A stretch of 64,000 nt of DNA from Margaritifera margaritifera (taxonomy: Eukaryota > Mollusca > Bivalvia > Unionida > Margaritiferidae), in NCBI GenBank assembly GCA_029931535.1, contig JAQPZY010001675.1, positions 3,500,001-3,564,000 of the forward strand, read 5' to 3'. Made by a program: the position numbers and the translations under genes. The notes beneath the pieces were generated by a model that saw nothing but the letters and a program-made list of their open reading frames with translations, did not search any database and was not told where the DNA came from. Of the stretch, positions 1 through 10,979 are shown piece by piece; positions within the stretch are counted from its first letter, which is position 1, and every line of letters starts with the position of its first letter.

Positions 1-477
1 GCAGAAAGTTTAATCATAGATTAGCACAGAATTGTGCCTGCCTGTTGAGAGTTTAATCAGGGTTAGCGCAGAATTTCCTACTTCATAATACACATAAAGA
101 CCACAGCAAAAGATACCAAGAAAGTTATTAACTTTCAAGTCTGCCCCATAAATTTACATTCATCATTTACTAACGAAAGACAATATTATACTAGAATATG
201 ATTGTATCTAATACTGTAATATTCTAAGTTAATCATTCAAACCCGTGTCTTCAGGCAGTCATCTTTGAGAATAAAAAAAAAAATTGGCCTTTCAAGATTC
301 TTGTCTGCCTTATCCATGTTCAAGTCTTCTTTGGTTAAAGGGATCTTGAGGTTATGTTACTTTTTAAGATAGATGGGTGCTAGATGGAGGTGACCTCTTG
401 GGCAGTTGTGACTTTATTTATATTTACCCCCTGTTGGCTTGGGGATGCACTCTTCTGCATGTCATAAGAGGTGAGCA
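1..477. other. No recognisable feature
   Basis: AT-rich non-coding sequence. It is presumably intron or flank of the plus-strand membrane-protein gene. The short motif GTTTAATCA-GGTTAGCGCAGAA is repeated in the first 80 bp. Confidence 0.4.
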
Positions 478-660
478 AGAGGAACATTGGCTAAGTGATT
501 AGCATGCTGGACTCTTGCCCAAAAGGCTCTAGGTTTGAATCCTACCATAAAATCAGACGGGGTTGGCTACTGTAGTGTGTCTTTGGGCAAGGCACTTTGC
601 TTCTGTTGCCTCTAAATAACCTACTTGTTTTGCTGTGCAATAAAACACCAAACCAATTAA
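478..660 (+). mobile_element. tRNA-derived SINE
   Basis: A tRNA-like head has an A-box-like TGGCTAAGTGATTAGCATGC and a B-box GGTTTGAATCC about 35 bp on. A tRNA-unrelated body follows (TCTTTGGGCAAGGCACTTTGC), with the tail TTGCTGTGCAATAAAACACC. The tail resembles the sequence at 52345-52380, which suggests a family in this genome. Confidence 0.7.
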
Positions 661-1887
661 ATTGAATCATTTACAGAGAAATCTTGTTAACTTTTTATTT
701 CCTCAAGACCATTTTACAGAACCAAAGTAATATTTCCAAAGTATACTGTACAGCTATATTTATGGCTGAAAGAGAAGGGCAGTTTATGTGTGATGTTAGG
801 CAGAAAGAAGTAGACATGCTGCTTATCCTTGTCACAAATGCATGCAATTTGTAGTTTAACAGCATTGTTTTTTTTCAAGGAAAGCGCTCAATAATTATAC
901 ACTTTTATGAACCTTATCAACCTATCCTTTATCTATAGTCACTACAGGCAGCACCAATCAATTTTTACTGCCGCCAACATTATTGTAGCAGCAAAAGAAA
1001 TAGGTGAATATTGTTTAGTTATGAGAGTAGCTTGTTTGCCTAGAGCATATTCGACTATTCCTGAAGAGTCGTAGTTACAGAACGATTTCATCTAACCCCT
1101 GATGTGTTTTGTTGCTCAAGAAATTTTAAATTGTTATGACCATGGTTTGAAGAATGAAGATTTCTTATCTGCTGTTAGTTAAACACATTGTGCATCCATA
1201 AATGTTATGATGATTGTCTACCACAACACGGACTGTTGCACAAGTCAGTAAGTTCTGTGTCATCATTAGCTGAGTCAGAAGTATTCTGTGAATGGGTGAT
1301 TGTCCCGCAATCATTGCTAAAAAAAGAAATGAGATTATTCCTGCATGTTTATATTACCCATTGTGCTTCTCGTCTTGTAGTCCTTGCATTATGAGTCTGT
1401 TATGAAATACACTTCCCAAATGGAAGTTCAGAATTTCCAACTGAAAAACACTATCGTGTTACATAACAGTTTTGAAATTAAAATACACGCAATTTATTCC
1501 ATTCGCATCAAATCGGAATAAACATTTGAAGAAATTAACAATGAAACCATGGTGTGTTCAGATCTTAAAAAGAAATATCTTATAAAAATTGAAAAATATT
1601 GAAATGCATTATAACTTTTCATAATTATGGTGTATACATGGGGCCTATCTTATTTAGAAACAGTGGTGATTCTGTTATGGCTAGTGAAATTCAATCCTGG
1701 TTGCAAATACATAGACAGTATTTCAATAATTAATGAATTTCATGTACTGTTAGCTCTTCAAGACATTTGTTATGCTCCTGCCATAAGACAGAGCTTTTCA
1801 TGTTATGATGTCTGTACATATGTATGTTCATTTGTCTGTTCCCTAATTAGTTTACTTACAGTAACTCAAATTCTCTACCATCTACTG
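661..1887. other. Non-coding, AT-rich
   Basis: No supported gene. A cysteine-bearing open stretch at 1179-1247 with splice-like edges was considered and not accepted because its phase does not fit the next exon. Confidence 0.4.
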
Positions 1888-2580
1888 TTATTAAACTTTG
1901 TAAGTACCTTGCATTTGGGGCAAGGAAGAAACATTGATTTTGGTTTCAAAGGTCAAGGTCACAAGGACTGAAAGACAGAAAACTGTTCATACAATAACTT
2001 GAATTGTATACCAGATACCTTGACCAAACTTTGTAAATGGTTTGCATTTGAGATAAGACACCTATTGATTTTGGAGTCAAAAGTCAAAGATCATTGTCAC
2101 AGACTAAAAGAAGAAAAAATGTGGTTTCTTTGCAATAACTTTACTTGTACATCACAGACCTGAACTAAACTTTGTGGCATGCACTCGAAGTAAGGTAGAA
2201 GCCTATTGATTTTGAGGTCAAAAAGTAAAAGTTCAAGGTCACTGTGTCTGACAAATAAAAAATGGTTTCTGCACAAAAATGACAGTTATTGACTATGTAC
2301 CTTTACCAAAGTTTGTGGACAGTTTGGGTAATAAAGAAACCTTTTGATCTGACGTCAAAATTTCAAAGACCAAGGTCACTGTGACTGAAACAAGAAAAAT
2401 GTTTTTTGCATATTAAGTTAAGTTCTAAAGCATGACCAAACTTTTATGAAGGGCTTGCACTTAGGGTAGGAAAGAAACCTTTAGATTTTGGGGTTTAAAG
2501 CTCAAAGGTTAAGGTCATGGTAAGTCTAATAAGAAAATAATGGTTTCTGCACAGTAAGCTTAGTTCATGATCGCATACTT
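1888..2580 (+). repeat. Degenerate tandem array, ~135 bp unit with AAGGTCA motifs (about 5 copies)
   Basis: Each unit runs roughly AAACTTTGT-(A/G)-(A/T)GG, TTGCA(C/T)TT, ATTGATTTTG(G/A), GTCAAAGGTCAAGGTCAC, then a GACTGA-AAGAAAA-TGGTTTCTGCA segment. The array lies in the upstream intron or flank of the PPxY gene. The same family occurs in reverse orientation at 45380-45960. Confidence 0.8.
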
Positions 2581-3190
2581 TGAGACCCATTGGTCAACCA
2601 TGCCATACTAGTGCCTACATAGAGGACTATTAGACATGGGGCAGGCATATAATGTACCATTCAGGTTATTCTTGTTCTTTAAAATGATCTGATATCTGTA
2701 TATACCCTCCAAATGTATTTGGTAGAGATGACCTGTTCAGAATTTGCTGACCTTCTTCAAGTGGTATAATGGTGTGTTTCATTGCATAGTCCCAACTAAA
2801 AGTGTAAGACTGGGTAACATATGTATGTTTATGTACACCATGTGGTTCACAGAATATCAGTCACTTCTGCACACAAAATGTGAGAAATGTGCTTGACATT
2901 CAGAAATAGATGATATCGCTCTGCTTCATATATACAGGTATAATGCTGTATGTGTGCAAATGTTTGTGTGCTTAAATTTTGACAATTTTAATGACCTGAT
3001 CACAAATTTGGAATATTAAAATCACAAAATGGAATACAATAATTGGACAGATTGACAGATCACAAAAATTAAACATATTAGTTTGTTAAAACTAGAAATT
3101 TTTAAAGATTTAACAACAAGAAAATTGTCAAATATACAGTACCTGTACATACATTATGCATGAAATGAATTTTGATCCATCTTATTGCAG
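2581..3190. other. Intronic sequence, nothing recognised
   Basis: AT-rich stretch leading to the 3191 acceptor. It includes a short TATATACAGGTA-like tract near 2930. Confidence 0.4.
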
Positions 3191-3241
3191 ATGGCAGCAC
3201 TGTTCTATACTCTGTTCCCTGGACACATTTCTCAGATAATG
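3191..3241 (+). CDS. Probable penultimate exon of the PPxY membrane-protein gene
   Basis: A 51 bp segment is bounded by acceptor TTATTGCAG and donor GTAAGT. Read in the frame that ends in one leftover G, it gives GSTVLYSVPWTHFSDN; that G plus AC at the start of the 8843 exon makes Asp, so the junction is in frame (phase 1 at both ends). The alternative frame starting at its ATG would run into a stop 12 codons into the 8843 exon. The intron between them (3242-8842) is 5.6 kb. Support is splice sites plus phase only. Confidence 0.5.
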
Positions 3242-3533
3242 GTAAGTCATAATGTTATATCCACCATACTTCAAAGCATCCAGCATCATAAGTCCAAATG
3301 TTTGGCATTGTGCATTACTTTGGCCTACTTATATTGCCTGGGAAACAATAATAGGAATCTTGTAGTATGAAAGCTTGGTCTTGGCAGATTATAACTATAT
3401 ATACAAATAGCTTCCCCACTAGATGATATATTTCAGTGTTGACAGTATTTTGATAATTGTATTTTGAACAAAATTAGATTTTTATAGATTTAGCTTGCTA
3501 AGGAATAAATAGCTTGAAATTTGCTACCTTATA

Positions 3534-5113
3534 CACCTCTCCCTCTATAACTTGCATGCAGATAACTCGCTAACCCGCTTATAACCTGGGTCAGGTGTGG
3601 ATCCCATTTTTTTCTAGAAAATGCCAAAAGAATTGGCCCCTATTTGTTGAATGAAGAAAATCGCGATCAAAACTGGTAAATGAAACTTTGATATATTGCT
3701 CGTTTTATCATTGAAAACAGCAGTTAGCACTAAGAAATTTGAATCGGCATAATGAAATTCGCAACTTTGAATAAGAAGTCATGTATTTTGTTAAATTTTT
3801 CTTTGCAAAAAGAATTCTCAGTACACTGGGAATAACAATATTTGACGATATTTTGATCCATGAAAATGTCTGTAATGCCTACTGGTGTCAGCACTTTAAG
3901 AAATAAATACCAAAATAAATAAGTTTTGTCAAGTGAAATTCATGTTTTAATTCTCTCTTTTAATTTGGTTTCAGTGTAATCATCACAAATGTGATATGCC
4001 TTTTTGTATTCAGATGCAAAAAGTATCAATCAAGCATCACTGCTATGTCCGCAAGTGTTTATGAGAACCTAATTAAGTGCTGAATGTGTTTTGATCTCCG
4101 ATTTGCAGAACTATTTGTTGTATGGTTACAATCAGTTAAAAATAGTCCTGCTTTGTATTATCACATTAATTACGTCTTTTGTATCAAAGCAAATAAAGGG
4201 GGTGGAATAAATTTTTAAAAAGTTAAAAGGCATACAAATCCTACCCGCGTAAAAGCTAGCGGTCATGGTATTGTGTCAGATCAACTCATTTCAATTGACC
4301 AATTGAACACTATTATAAATATTAGTATGTAGGTAACATAATTAAAGTATCTAACATTAATCAGTGGTTTATCCTATTAATTCACAAATGTGATCAAGGA
4401 TAGCAAGGGAAGCAAGCAAGAGGAGTACTCAGTGCATGAAAAGTTTTGTATCATAGATACGGTTCATTAAGGAGAAGCAAGTTCCAAAGTTTGTAGTGAA
4501 CTTAAAATTCCTGAAATGACACTCAGAGCTTTGCTCAAAGATGAGCAGAAATTTCACAATTACTTCCAATGAAATCGTGGCATCAATATTTTACTAATAG
4601 CACAATTTTTTAAAAAAATTAACAGATCGAGTTTTGACATTGATGGCTGTTGTTTCATGAATTAAATGTCCCTAGTTTTTGAAAAAAGGAAATCTTGTTT
4701 TCTTGTGAATCAATAAGAACACTTGAAAATAACCACATTCACATACAAAAGGCAGTGACATAGTACACAATGTTTTCGCAGGTGCACATGTGAGTGTGTT
4801 CAAATGTCTTGGAGTAATGTTTTTAACGATATTTCAAAGGTTGGTTATCTTGAAAATAACGGTAATTTATACAGAAAAACAAACAACTTCATTAGAAGAA
4901 GCATTTTATTGACAATAATTCCCAACGCGATTATAAAACAAGTATTAAACCATTAAATAGTACCCCACCCCCCTCATCTTCTCATTGTCAATGTCCAGTC
5001 AGGATGGCATTCATTCTTAATTTTTCAGAGGTCCCACCGTAACTCACACCCTCACTTATACTGTGGTCTGTGTTTTAGGACCCTGTTGTGTGCACGTTAT
5101 CAAGGGAGAAGTG
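3534..5113 (+). mobile_element. Decayed pogo/Tigger-like DNA transposon
   Basis: Terminal inverted repeats CACCTCTCCCTCTATAAC (5') and the complement of CACTTCTCCCTTGATAAC (3') are each flanked by TA (3532-3533 and 5114-5115), the target duplication of Tc1/mariner/pogo elements. At 4393-4572 a remnant reads EEYSVHEKFCIIDTVH, stop, GEASSKVCSELKIPEMTLRA then LLKDEQKFHNYFQ. This is the CENP-B/pogo N-terminal Psq helix-turn-helix with an in-frame stop. The catalytic DDE part was not found. A related 5'-truncated copy ends at 59201. Confidence 0.8.
4393..4572 (+). pseudogene. Transposase helix-turn-helix remnant (CENP-B/pogo N-terminus)
   Basis: Sixty codons with one internal TAA and a terminal TGA keep the pattern basic-EEKxxII-GE-(S/A)-VxxELxIPExTLRxxLKDExKF typical of pogo-family DNA-binding domains. 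It lies inside the TIR element and is not functional. Confidence 0.75.
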
Positions 5114-5586
5114 TAATAGGTTATCAGCCAGTTCTGTCTTTTAACAGATTATCAGCCAATGTAGGAGATAAACTGGAATGGTCTTTTAACTTGTCATAGT
5201 TTGTATCCTATTATATGATAGGAGTTCATGTCGCCCCTGTCGCCTCTGTATAAGCCAAATCATAACACCACCAATTGGCAAGACATCTCATTCTGTGGAA
5301 CACTTTTTATATTTTTAACGTCTCCCATTCTTCCTTTTGAAATAATATTAGGTTTGTCATACAAAATAATCAGCATCAGAATTTATTCTTTAATTTTCCA
5401 AATTGTTATTCTCATGTGGACTCGTAATTGAAAAGATTAAAACTTGTAAAAGTCTCCATTTGACAGCAACAGATGAATATCTATAGAGAATCAAAGTTTG
5501 CTTTTTGACAAAAAAGGTTTCTTGATAGAGGATGTACTTTATAATTTTGAAAATAAAAAAATAGTTAATTGAAGAGTAGCTATATA
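5114..5586. other. Intronic sequence, nothing recognised
   Basis: The open frame at 5228-5431 has no family features and is treated as chance. Confidence 0.4.
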
Positions 5587-6484
5587 CCTGCCAACCATTA
5601 CGCTTTTGGCATAATCATTCCGCTTTTTTCACATAATTACGTCTTATGCTCGCCTGTATATAGATTATGCTTTTTTGGTACATAAAAAAAAATAAAAATA
5701 AAGCAATAAAAAGTTGTGTTTGTTTTTTTTAGTATCATCTCTTTAATCCCACACATCATATAAATCTGAGAATATTTTAAAAAGAAGACTGCTGCATAAG
5801 AATAGCATAAGAGTATATTTGTCATAGACCTCCATGTACTTTCCTTATTTTCTATTTATAGCAGCGGTATATGACACAATTTGAAAACTTGTCACACAGA
5901 TTCATTATATTAATACACAGAATTTGTTAGTGGACCAGTCTATACTTAAAAAAATGGTGGCAGATGTTAAGTGAAACAGGTTTTATCGATGTGACTATTG
6001 GATGTTATATGACTGAACAATGTTAGAGAAGAGGGATCTTCTTAAACTTTAAAACATGTCGGATCAGAAAAAGACAAATCAATAGTGCTTTACACATTTA
6101 GAAAGAAGAACATGAGAGGGGTAATACAGCACTCAGGTTGAGCACATGTTAATGATCATTGCAGAATTTGTGGAGTTGACTTTACAATCACTTGGCGAAA
6201 GTTAGACATGTTGACTAGTTAAAGTGAGTGTTGTGTATATACAATTAGTCAATATGTTTTGTGGTTTGTATTCTGGTACTAATCCACATGGATTTTGCCC
6301 ATTTGTGACAAGAACTGTAACTTTAACCAGCTGCAGATTCAGGTTAGTAGCAAAACTTAATGTACATTTTTCATACAGTTTATTGTAATTATGGCATGTA
6401 ATATATAGATTACACTTTTTATGCTCAGATTACACTTTTTTGTCAGTTAGAGTATATAATTATACCTCTGTAGGGATTGGCAGG
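5587..6484 (+). mobile_element. Possible non-autonomous TIR element (TA-flanked)
   Basis: The left end CCTGCCAACCATTACGC and the complement of the right end CCTGCCAATCCCTACAG form short inverted repeats, each next to TA. Both ends are followed inward by TTACGCTTTT / GTGTAATC-type repeats in opposite orientation. No coding sequence. Boundaries are tentative. Confidence 0.5.
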
Positions 6485-6519
6485 TATGTATCTATAGTTG
6501 AAAGAGAAGCGTTCACATT

Positions 6520-6627
6520 AGTTTTATTACTGCTGCTATAGATAAATCTGCTTTCAGTTTTACTACTGCTGCTATAGATAAATCTGCTTTCAGTTTTACT
6601 TCTGCTGCTAAAGATACATCTGCTTTC
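6520..6627. repeat. 36 bp tandem repeat, 3 copies
   Basis: The unit ACTGCTGCTATAGATAAATC followed by TGCTTTCAGTTTT-ACT recurs three times with few differences. It gives rise to a spurious minus-strand open frame. Confidence 0.85.
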
Positions 6628-6689
6628 AAATTTACTAATGCAAAAAAACATTTTAAATAAATTAAATGTATCAGTTTCAGATGTAAATT

Positions 6690-8522
6690 GTAAATGAATC
6701 AAATGTATTAGTGGTGGATGTAAATTGTAAATGAATGAAATGTGGATGTAAATTGTAAATTAATGAAATGTATTTGCGGTGGATGTAAATTGTAAATGAA
6801 TGAAATGTATTTGTGGTGGATGTAAATTGTAAATGAATGAAATGTATGAGTGGTGGATATAAATTGTAAATGAATGAAATGGGGATGTAAATTGTAAATG
6901 AATGAAATGTATGAGTGGTGGATGTAAATTGTAAATGAATGAAATGTATGAGTGGCAGATGTAAATTGTAAATGAATCAGATGTATTAGTGGTGGATATA
7001 AAATTGTAAATGATGTGGATGTAAATGGTAAATGAATGAAATGTGGATGTAAATTGTAAATGAATGAAATGTGGATGTAAATTGTATATTAATGAAATGT
7101 GGATGTAAATTGTAAATGAATGAAATGTATGAGTGGTGGATGTAAATTGTAAATGAATGAAATGTATGAGTGGTGGATGTAAATTGTAAATGAATGAAAT
7201 GTGGATGTAAATTGTAAATGAATGAAGTGTATGAGTAGTGGATGTAAATTGTAAATGAATGAAATGTATGAGTGGTGGATGTAAATTGTAAATGAATGAA
7301 ATGTATGAGTGGTGGATGTAAATTGTAAATGAATGAAATGTGGATGTAAATTGTAAATGAATGAAATGTATGAGTGGTGGATGTAAATTGTAAATGAATG
7401 AAATGTGGATGTAAATTGTAAATGAAGTGTATGAGTGGATGATGTAAATTGTAAATGAATGAAATGTATTTGCGGTGGATGTAAATTGTAAATGAATGAA
7501 ATGTATTTGTGGTGGATGTAAATTGTAAATGAATGAAATGTATGAGTGGTGGATATAAATTGTAAATGAATGAAATGGGGATGTAAATTGTAAATGAATG
7601 AAATGTATGAGTGGTGGATGTAAATTGTAAATGAATGAAATGTACGAGTGGTGTATGTAAATTGTAAATGAATGAAATGTATCAGTGGCAGATGTAAATT
7701 GTAAATGAATCAGATGTATTAGTGGTGGATATAAAATTGTAAATGATGTGGATGTAAATGGTAAATGAATGAAATGTGGATGTAAATTGTAAATGAATGA
7801 AATGTGGATGTAAATTGTATATTAATGAAATGTGGATGTAAATTGTAATGAATGAAATGTATGAGTGGTGGATGTAAATTGTAAATGAATGAAATGTATG
7901 AGTGGTGGATGTAAATTGTAAATGAATGAAATGTGGATGTAAATTGTAAATGAATGAAGTGTATGAGTAGTGGATGTAAATTGTAAATGAATGAAATGTA
8001 TGAGTGGTGGATGTAAATTGTAAATGAATGAAATGTATGAGTGGTGGATGTAAATTGTAAATGAATGAAATGTGGATGTAAATTGTAAATGAATGAAATG
8101 TATGAGTGGTGGATGTAAATTGTAAATGAATGAAATGTGGATGTAAATTGTAAATGAAGTGTATGAGTGGTGGATGTAAATTGTAAATGAATGAAGTGTA
8201 TGAGTGGTGGATGTAAATTGTAAATGAATGAAGTGTATGAGTGGTGGATGTAAATTGTAAATGAATGAAATGTATTAGTGGTGGATGTAAATTGTAAATG
8301 AATGAAATGTGTTAGTGGTGGATGTAAATTGTAAATGAATGAATTGTATTAGTGGTGGATGTAAATTGTAAATGAATGAAATGTGTTAGTGGTGGATGTA
8401 AATTGTAAATGAATGAAATGTATTAGTGGTGGATGTAAATTGTAAATGAATGAAATGTGTTAGTGGTGGATGTAAATTGTAAATGAATGAAGTGTATGAG
8501 TGGTGGATGTAAATTGTAAACT
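6690..8522. repeat. 1.8 kb minisatellite (GGATGTAAATTGTAAATGAA) with higher-order duplication
   Basis: The basic unit is 37 bp (GTGGATGTAAATTGTAAATG + AATGAAATGTATGAGTG), mixed with a shorter 27 bp form lacking the GTATGAGTG part. Diagnostic variants (GCGGTGG at 6776 and 7472; GGGGATG at 6881 and 7577) recur with an offset of 696 bp. After one extra 37 bp unit, the CAGATGTATTAGTGG variant recurs at 733 bp (6978 and 7711). So a block of about 700 bp was duplicated as a whole. The array lies in the last intron of the PPxY gene. Confidence 0.95.
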
Positions 8523-8842
8523 AAAGCATCATATTCTGAATAGTATTGATATAAATCCTTTTTCTGATGGCATTGAAATTAATTCACTTAGAAGACAGCT
8601 CAGATTGAACCGTTGTCACCATGGATAAATGCACAATAGAAAATTACACTTCATGGTTTTGGAATGTAGGAAAAAGATCATTGTATTACTTCCTGTTAAA
8701 ATAGCTTGACATATGTAATTTGTACTATATTTAAACTTTTCTATACTTAATATTTTAGAGTTATATATCATTTAGATTCTGCCCATTTAGGATTTTTATA
8801 TTAAAACAGTTCATGTTACTTATATTTTTTTTTATTTTTCAG
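8523..8842. other. Intron 3' end leading to the PPxY exon
   Basis: AT-rich, ending in a long T-rich tract and TTTTTCAG. No other feature seen. Confidence 0.5.
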
Positions 8843-9225
8843 ACATACCTGACCCTAATGTGTCCCTTGCTCTGGGTTTAGGGGTATCATTAACCTTAGC
8901 TGTTATTATTACTATTATTGCTGGGCTTTGCATCCATAGGCACATGGGGAACAGACGAGTTGCACAACAACCTAAAAATCAGCAAGACGAGACCAGAACA
9001 ACTCACAGTATGAACAGTCCAGGTGGTAGACATAACCCAAGGTCAAGGCCCCAGCAGAGGTCAAGAGGAAATGGAGAGTTAGGGTCGTATGAAGTTAATG
9101 ATTACTTGCAGATGCCATCATCACATTCAGAATTTACTGTAAACTTTACTCTTCCATCATACAGTAACTCTCAGGGGGAAGCCCCGCCCACATATGAGGA
9201 AGCCTTGTCTTACTCACGTTATTAA
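8843..9225 (+). CDS. Last exon of a single-pass membrane protein with C-terminal PPxY motif
   Basis: A strong acceptor (T-run then TTTTTCAG, ending 8842) opens a frame running to TAA at 9223-9225. It starts in phase 1 and reads IPDPNVSLALGLGVSLTLAV, then a hydrophobic segment of about 23 residues (LALGLG through AGLCI). A basic stop-transfer stretch (HRHMGNRR), a polar Arg/Gln/Ser-rich tail and the ending APPTYEEALSYSRY follow. PPTY is a WW-domain ligand of the type bound by NEDD4-family ubiquitin ligases; that partner is inference. The topology is probably type I with the N-terminal part outside. I do not recognise the family. A first ATTAAA signal is at 9286-9291. Confidence 0.8.
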
Positions 9226-9620
9226 CATAACTAGAAATTGTATGTCAAGCTTGGCAGAATGCGTGCCTTTTTATCATTTTATTTTATTAAACTGATTTAA
9301 GTTTGTAAAGGATGGCCAAAAAATGGATATATTTGTCTGGACAGGTATACTTTATAAGTATGAGTCTTCTGAAAGTTTAAAAGTATTTTTAAAATACACT
9401 TATTCATGTATAGTTGTATGAATAATGGTTGACTTTAATTCAGAATCAAGTGGTATGAAGAAATATTTAATGTTTGAGTTCTTCTATATGTTTATCATGG
9501 TAGAAAGAGATTTTTATATGAAAAAGTGCTCTCCAATCATTTTTTTACACAAGAAATTGTCTTCTATAAACAGTTTACAATATTTTGGATAGTAATTATC
9601 TTCTACCAACATTAGACAGG
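9226..9620 (+). other. Likely 3' UTR and downstream flank of the PPxY gene
   Basis: AT-rich sequence with ATTAAA at 9286-9291 directly after the stop codon. No further coding sequence was seen. Confidence 0.4.
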
Positions 9621-10352
9621 TGTCCTCTTTACAAAGGACAATTGTAATGCAATTTTCAATGAACATTCCTGAATGTGTCCTTTAATAACAGGTGTCCTTT
9701 ATATTGATGTGTCTTTAAGGCATGTTACACTGTATTACAGTGCAAGTAACTTCCTATAACAATCCACTCTTAAACAACAACCTCTCATATCCAGCCAGAA
9801 TCTGATTTTCCCTTTTCATCATTTCATCCACATTTTTATATTCTCATCAGCCACCTCCCTTACCCAACCCATATTTATCCATCCCTGTGAGTGGTTGCCT
9901 AATAGAGGTTCTATTCTATAATTTCATGGAATTTAAAGTCATACATTTTGGGAATATTGACATCCGGTGGGATTGTGTAACCATTTGCAACTATAAAATC
10001 AGGTGTTACCACATTTTAATAGATTCTCTCTTTCATTTTCTATGACAGAGAGATAAACAAAGCATTCTGCCAACATAGCAACACAGCATAGAAGTTTTTG
10101 TGTGCAAAAAGATGTTTTTATCCCTAATGTTTTTCTGTGCACATGTCAGCTTAGTACATTCAGGAACTTGACAAACATAATTTGCAATGCAAGTTTTTAA
10201 CCACTTCAGTTAAATCTTCTGGATTGTGAAGTTAAAAATGCCATATATAGCTGTGTTTGTGTCTTTTGTTAGTGTTAGCCTTTGACAAAGGGATTTGTAG
10301 GTCCTGATAAAGCTAAGGCTAGTTTACTCTAGTATTATACTGTATGTTGTAC

Positions 10353-10358
<6 letters not shown>
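9621..10358. other. Intergenic sequence, possible decayed repeat
   Basis: Contains a short repeated phrase CAGGTGTCCT(C/T)T(T/A) at about 9618 and 9692. No gene seen. Confidence 0.35.

Positions 10359-10427
<69 letters not shown>
10359..10427. repeat. (TA)n microsatellite, about 69 bp
   Basis: An uninterrupted TA tract. The Tyr-Ile repeat it encodes is not a real protein. Confidence 0.98.
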
Positions 10428-10430
<3 letters not shown>

Positions 10431-10979
10431 CATTTCAAGGGGAAATAACTTTAAGATAAAATGATACAGATATATCAACCATGAGCTAAAGATATAACAT
10501 AATCCTATTCTCCTATTAAAAAGAAACCCATTGAAATGTTCTTCTTGTTTTGCCAAATGGAATATTTGACCGACTTAAGAGCTGGAAAACAAACCCATTA
10601 TAACCACTGTTGATTGTCAGTCTCCATTGTATTTATTCATTACTCAGTTGTTTATACATCTGGACCTTTTTACTTGGACAGTTGTTTTAATAGATTCATA
10701 AGTGGGATTGATTTATTAGTTATTTAAAGTTAAAATAGAATTATATAGACATATTACCCATATTACCCATATGTCTATATCATAACCCAAGTTAAAATCA
10801 TTTATCTGACAGCAGAGTTAATTCATTTTTAATGGAGTGGTTTTCATCACATTTACTTGATTAGACTTTGTTCTTTACAGTTCAAGAGATTTTGGAAGTT
10901 TTATTTACTATAGTTAACCATCTAAGGATTTTATCAAATTTTTTACTATTGACTGAACTGCAGGGTTTGATGTTACATA
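10428..10979. other. Intergenic, AT-rich, nothing recognised
   Basis: A short palindromic repeat around ATAGACATATTACCCATA occurs at 10745-10780. No gene. Confidence 0.35.

Noticed and set aside
1179..1247. Possible 69 bp exon with three cysteines (CIHKCYDDCLPQHG) between a T-rich acceptor-like site and GTAAGT
   Set aside because: Its only open frame is phase 0 at both ends, which does not fit the phase-1 start needed by the 3191-3241 exon; no other support.
10356..10556. Minus-strand open frame ending in a Tyr-Ile repeat
   Set aside because: Produced by the (TA)n microsatellite.
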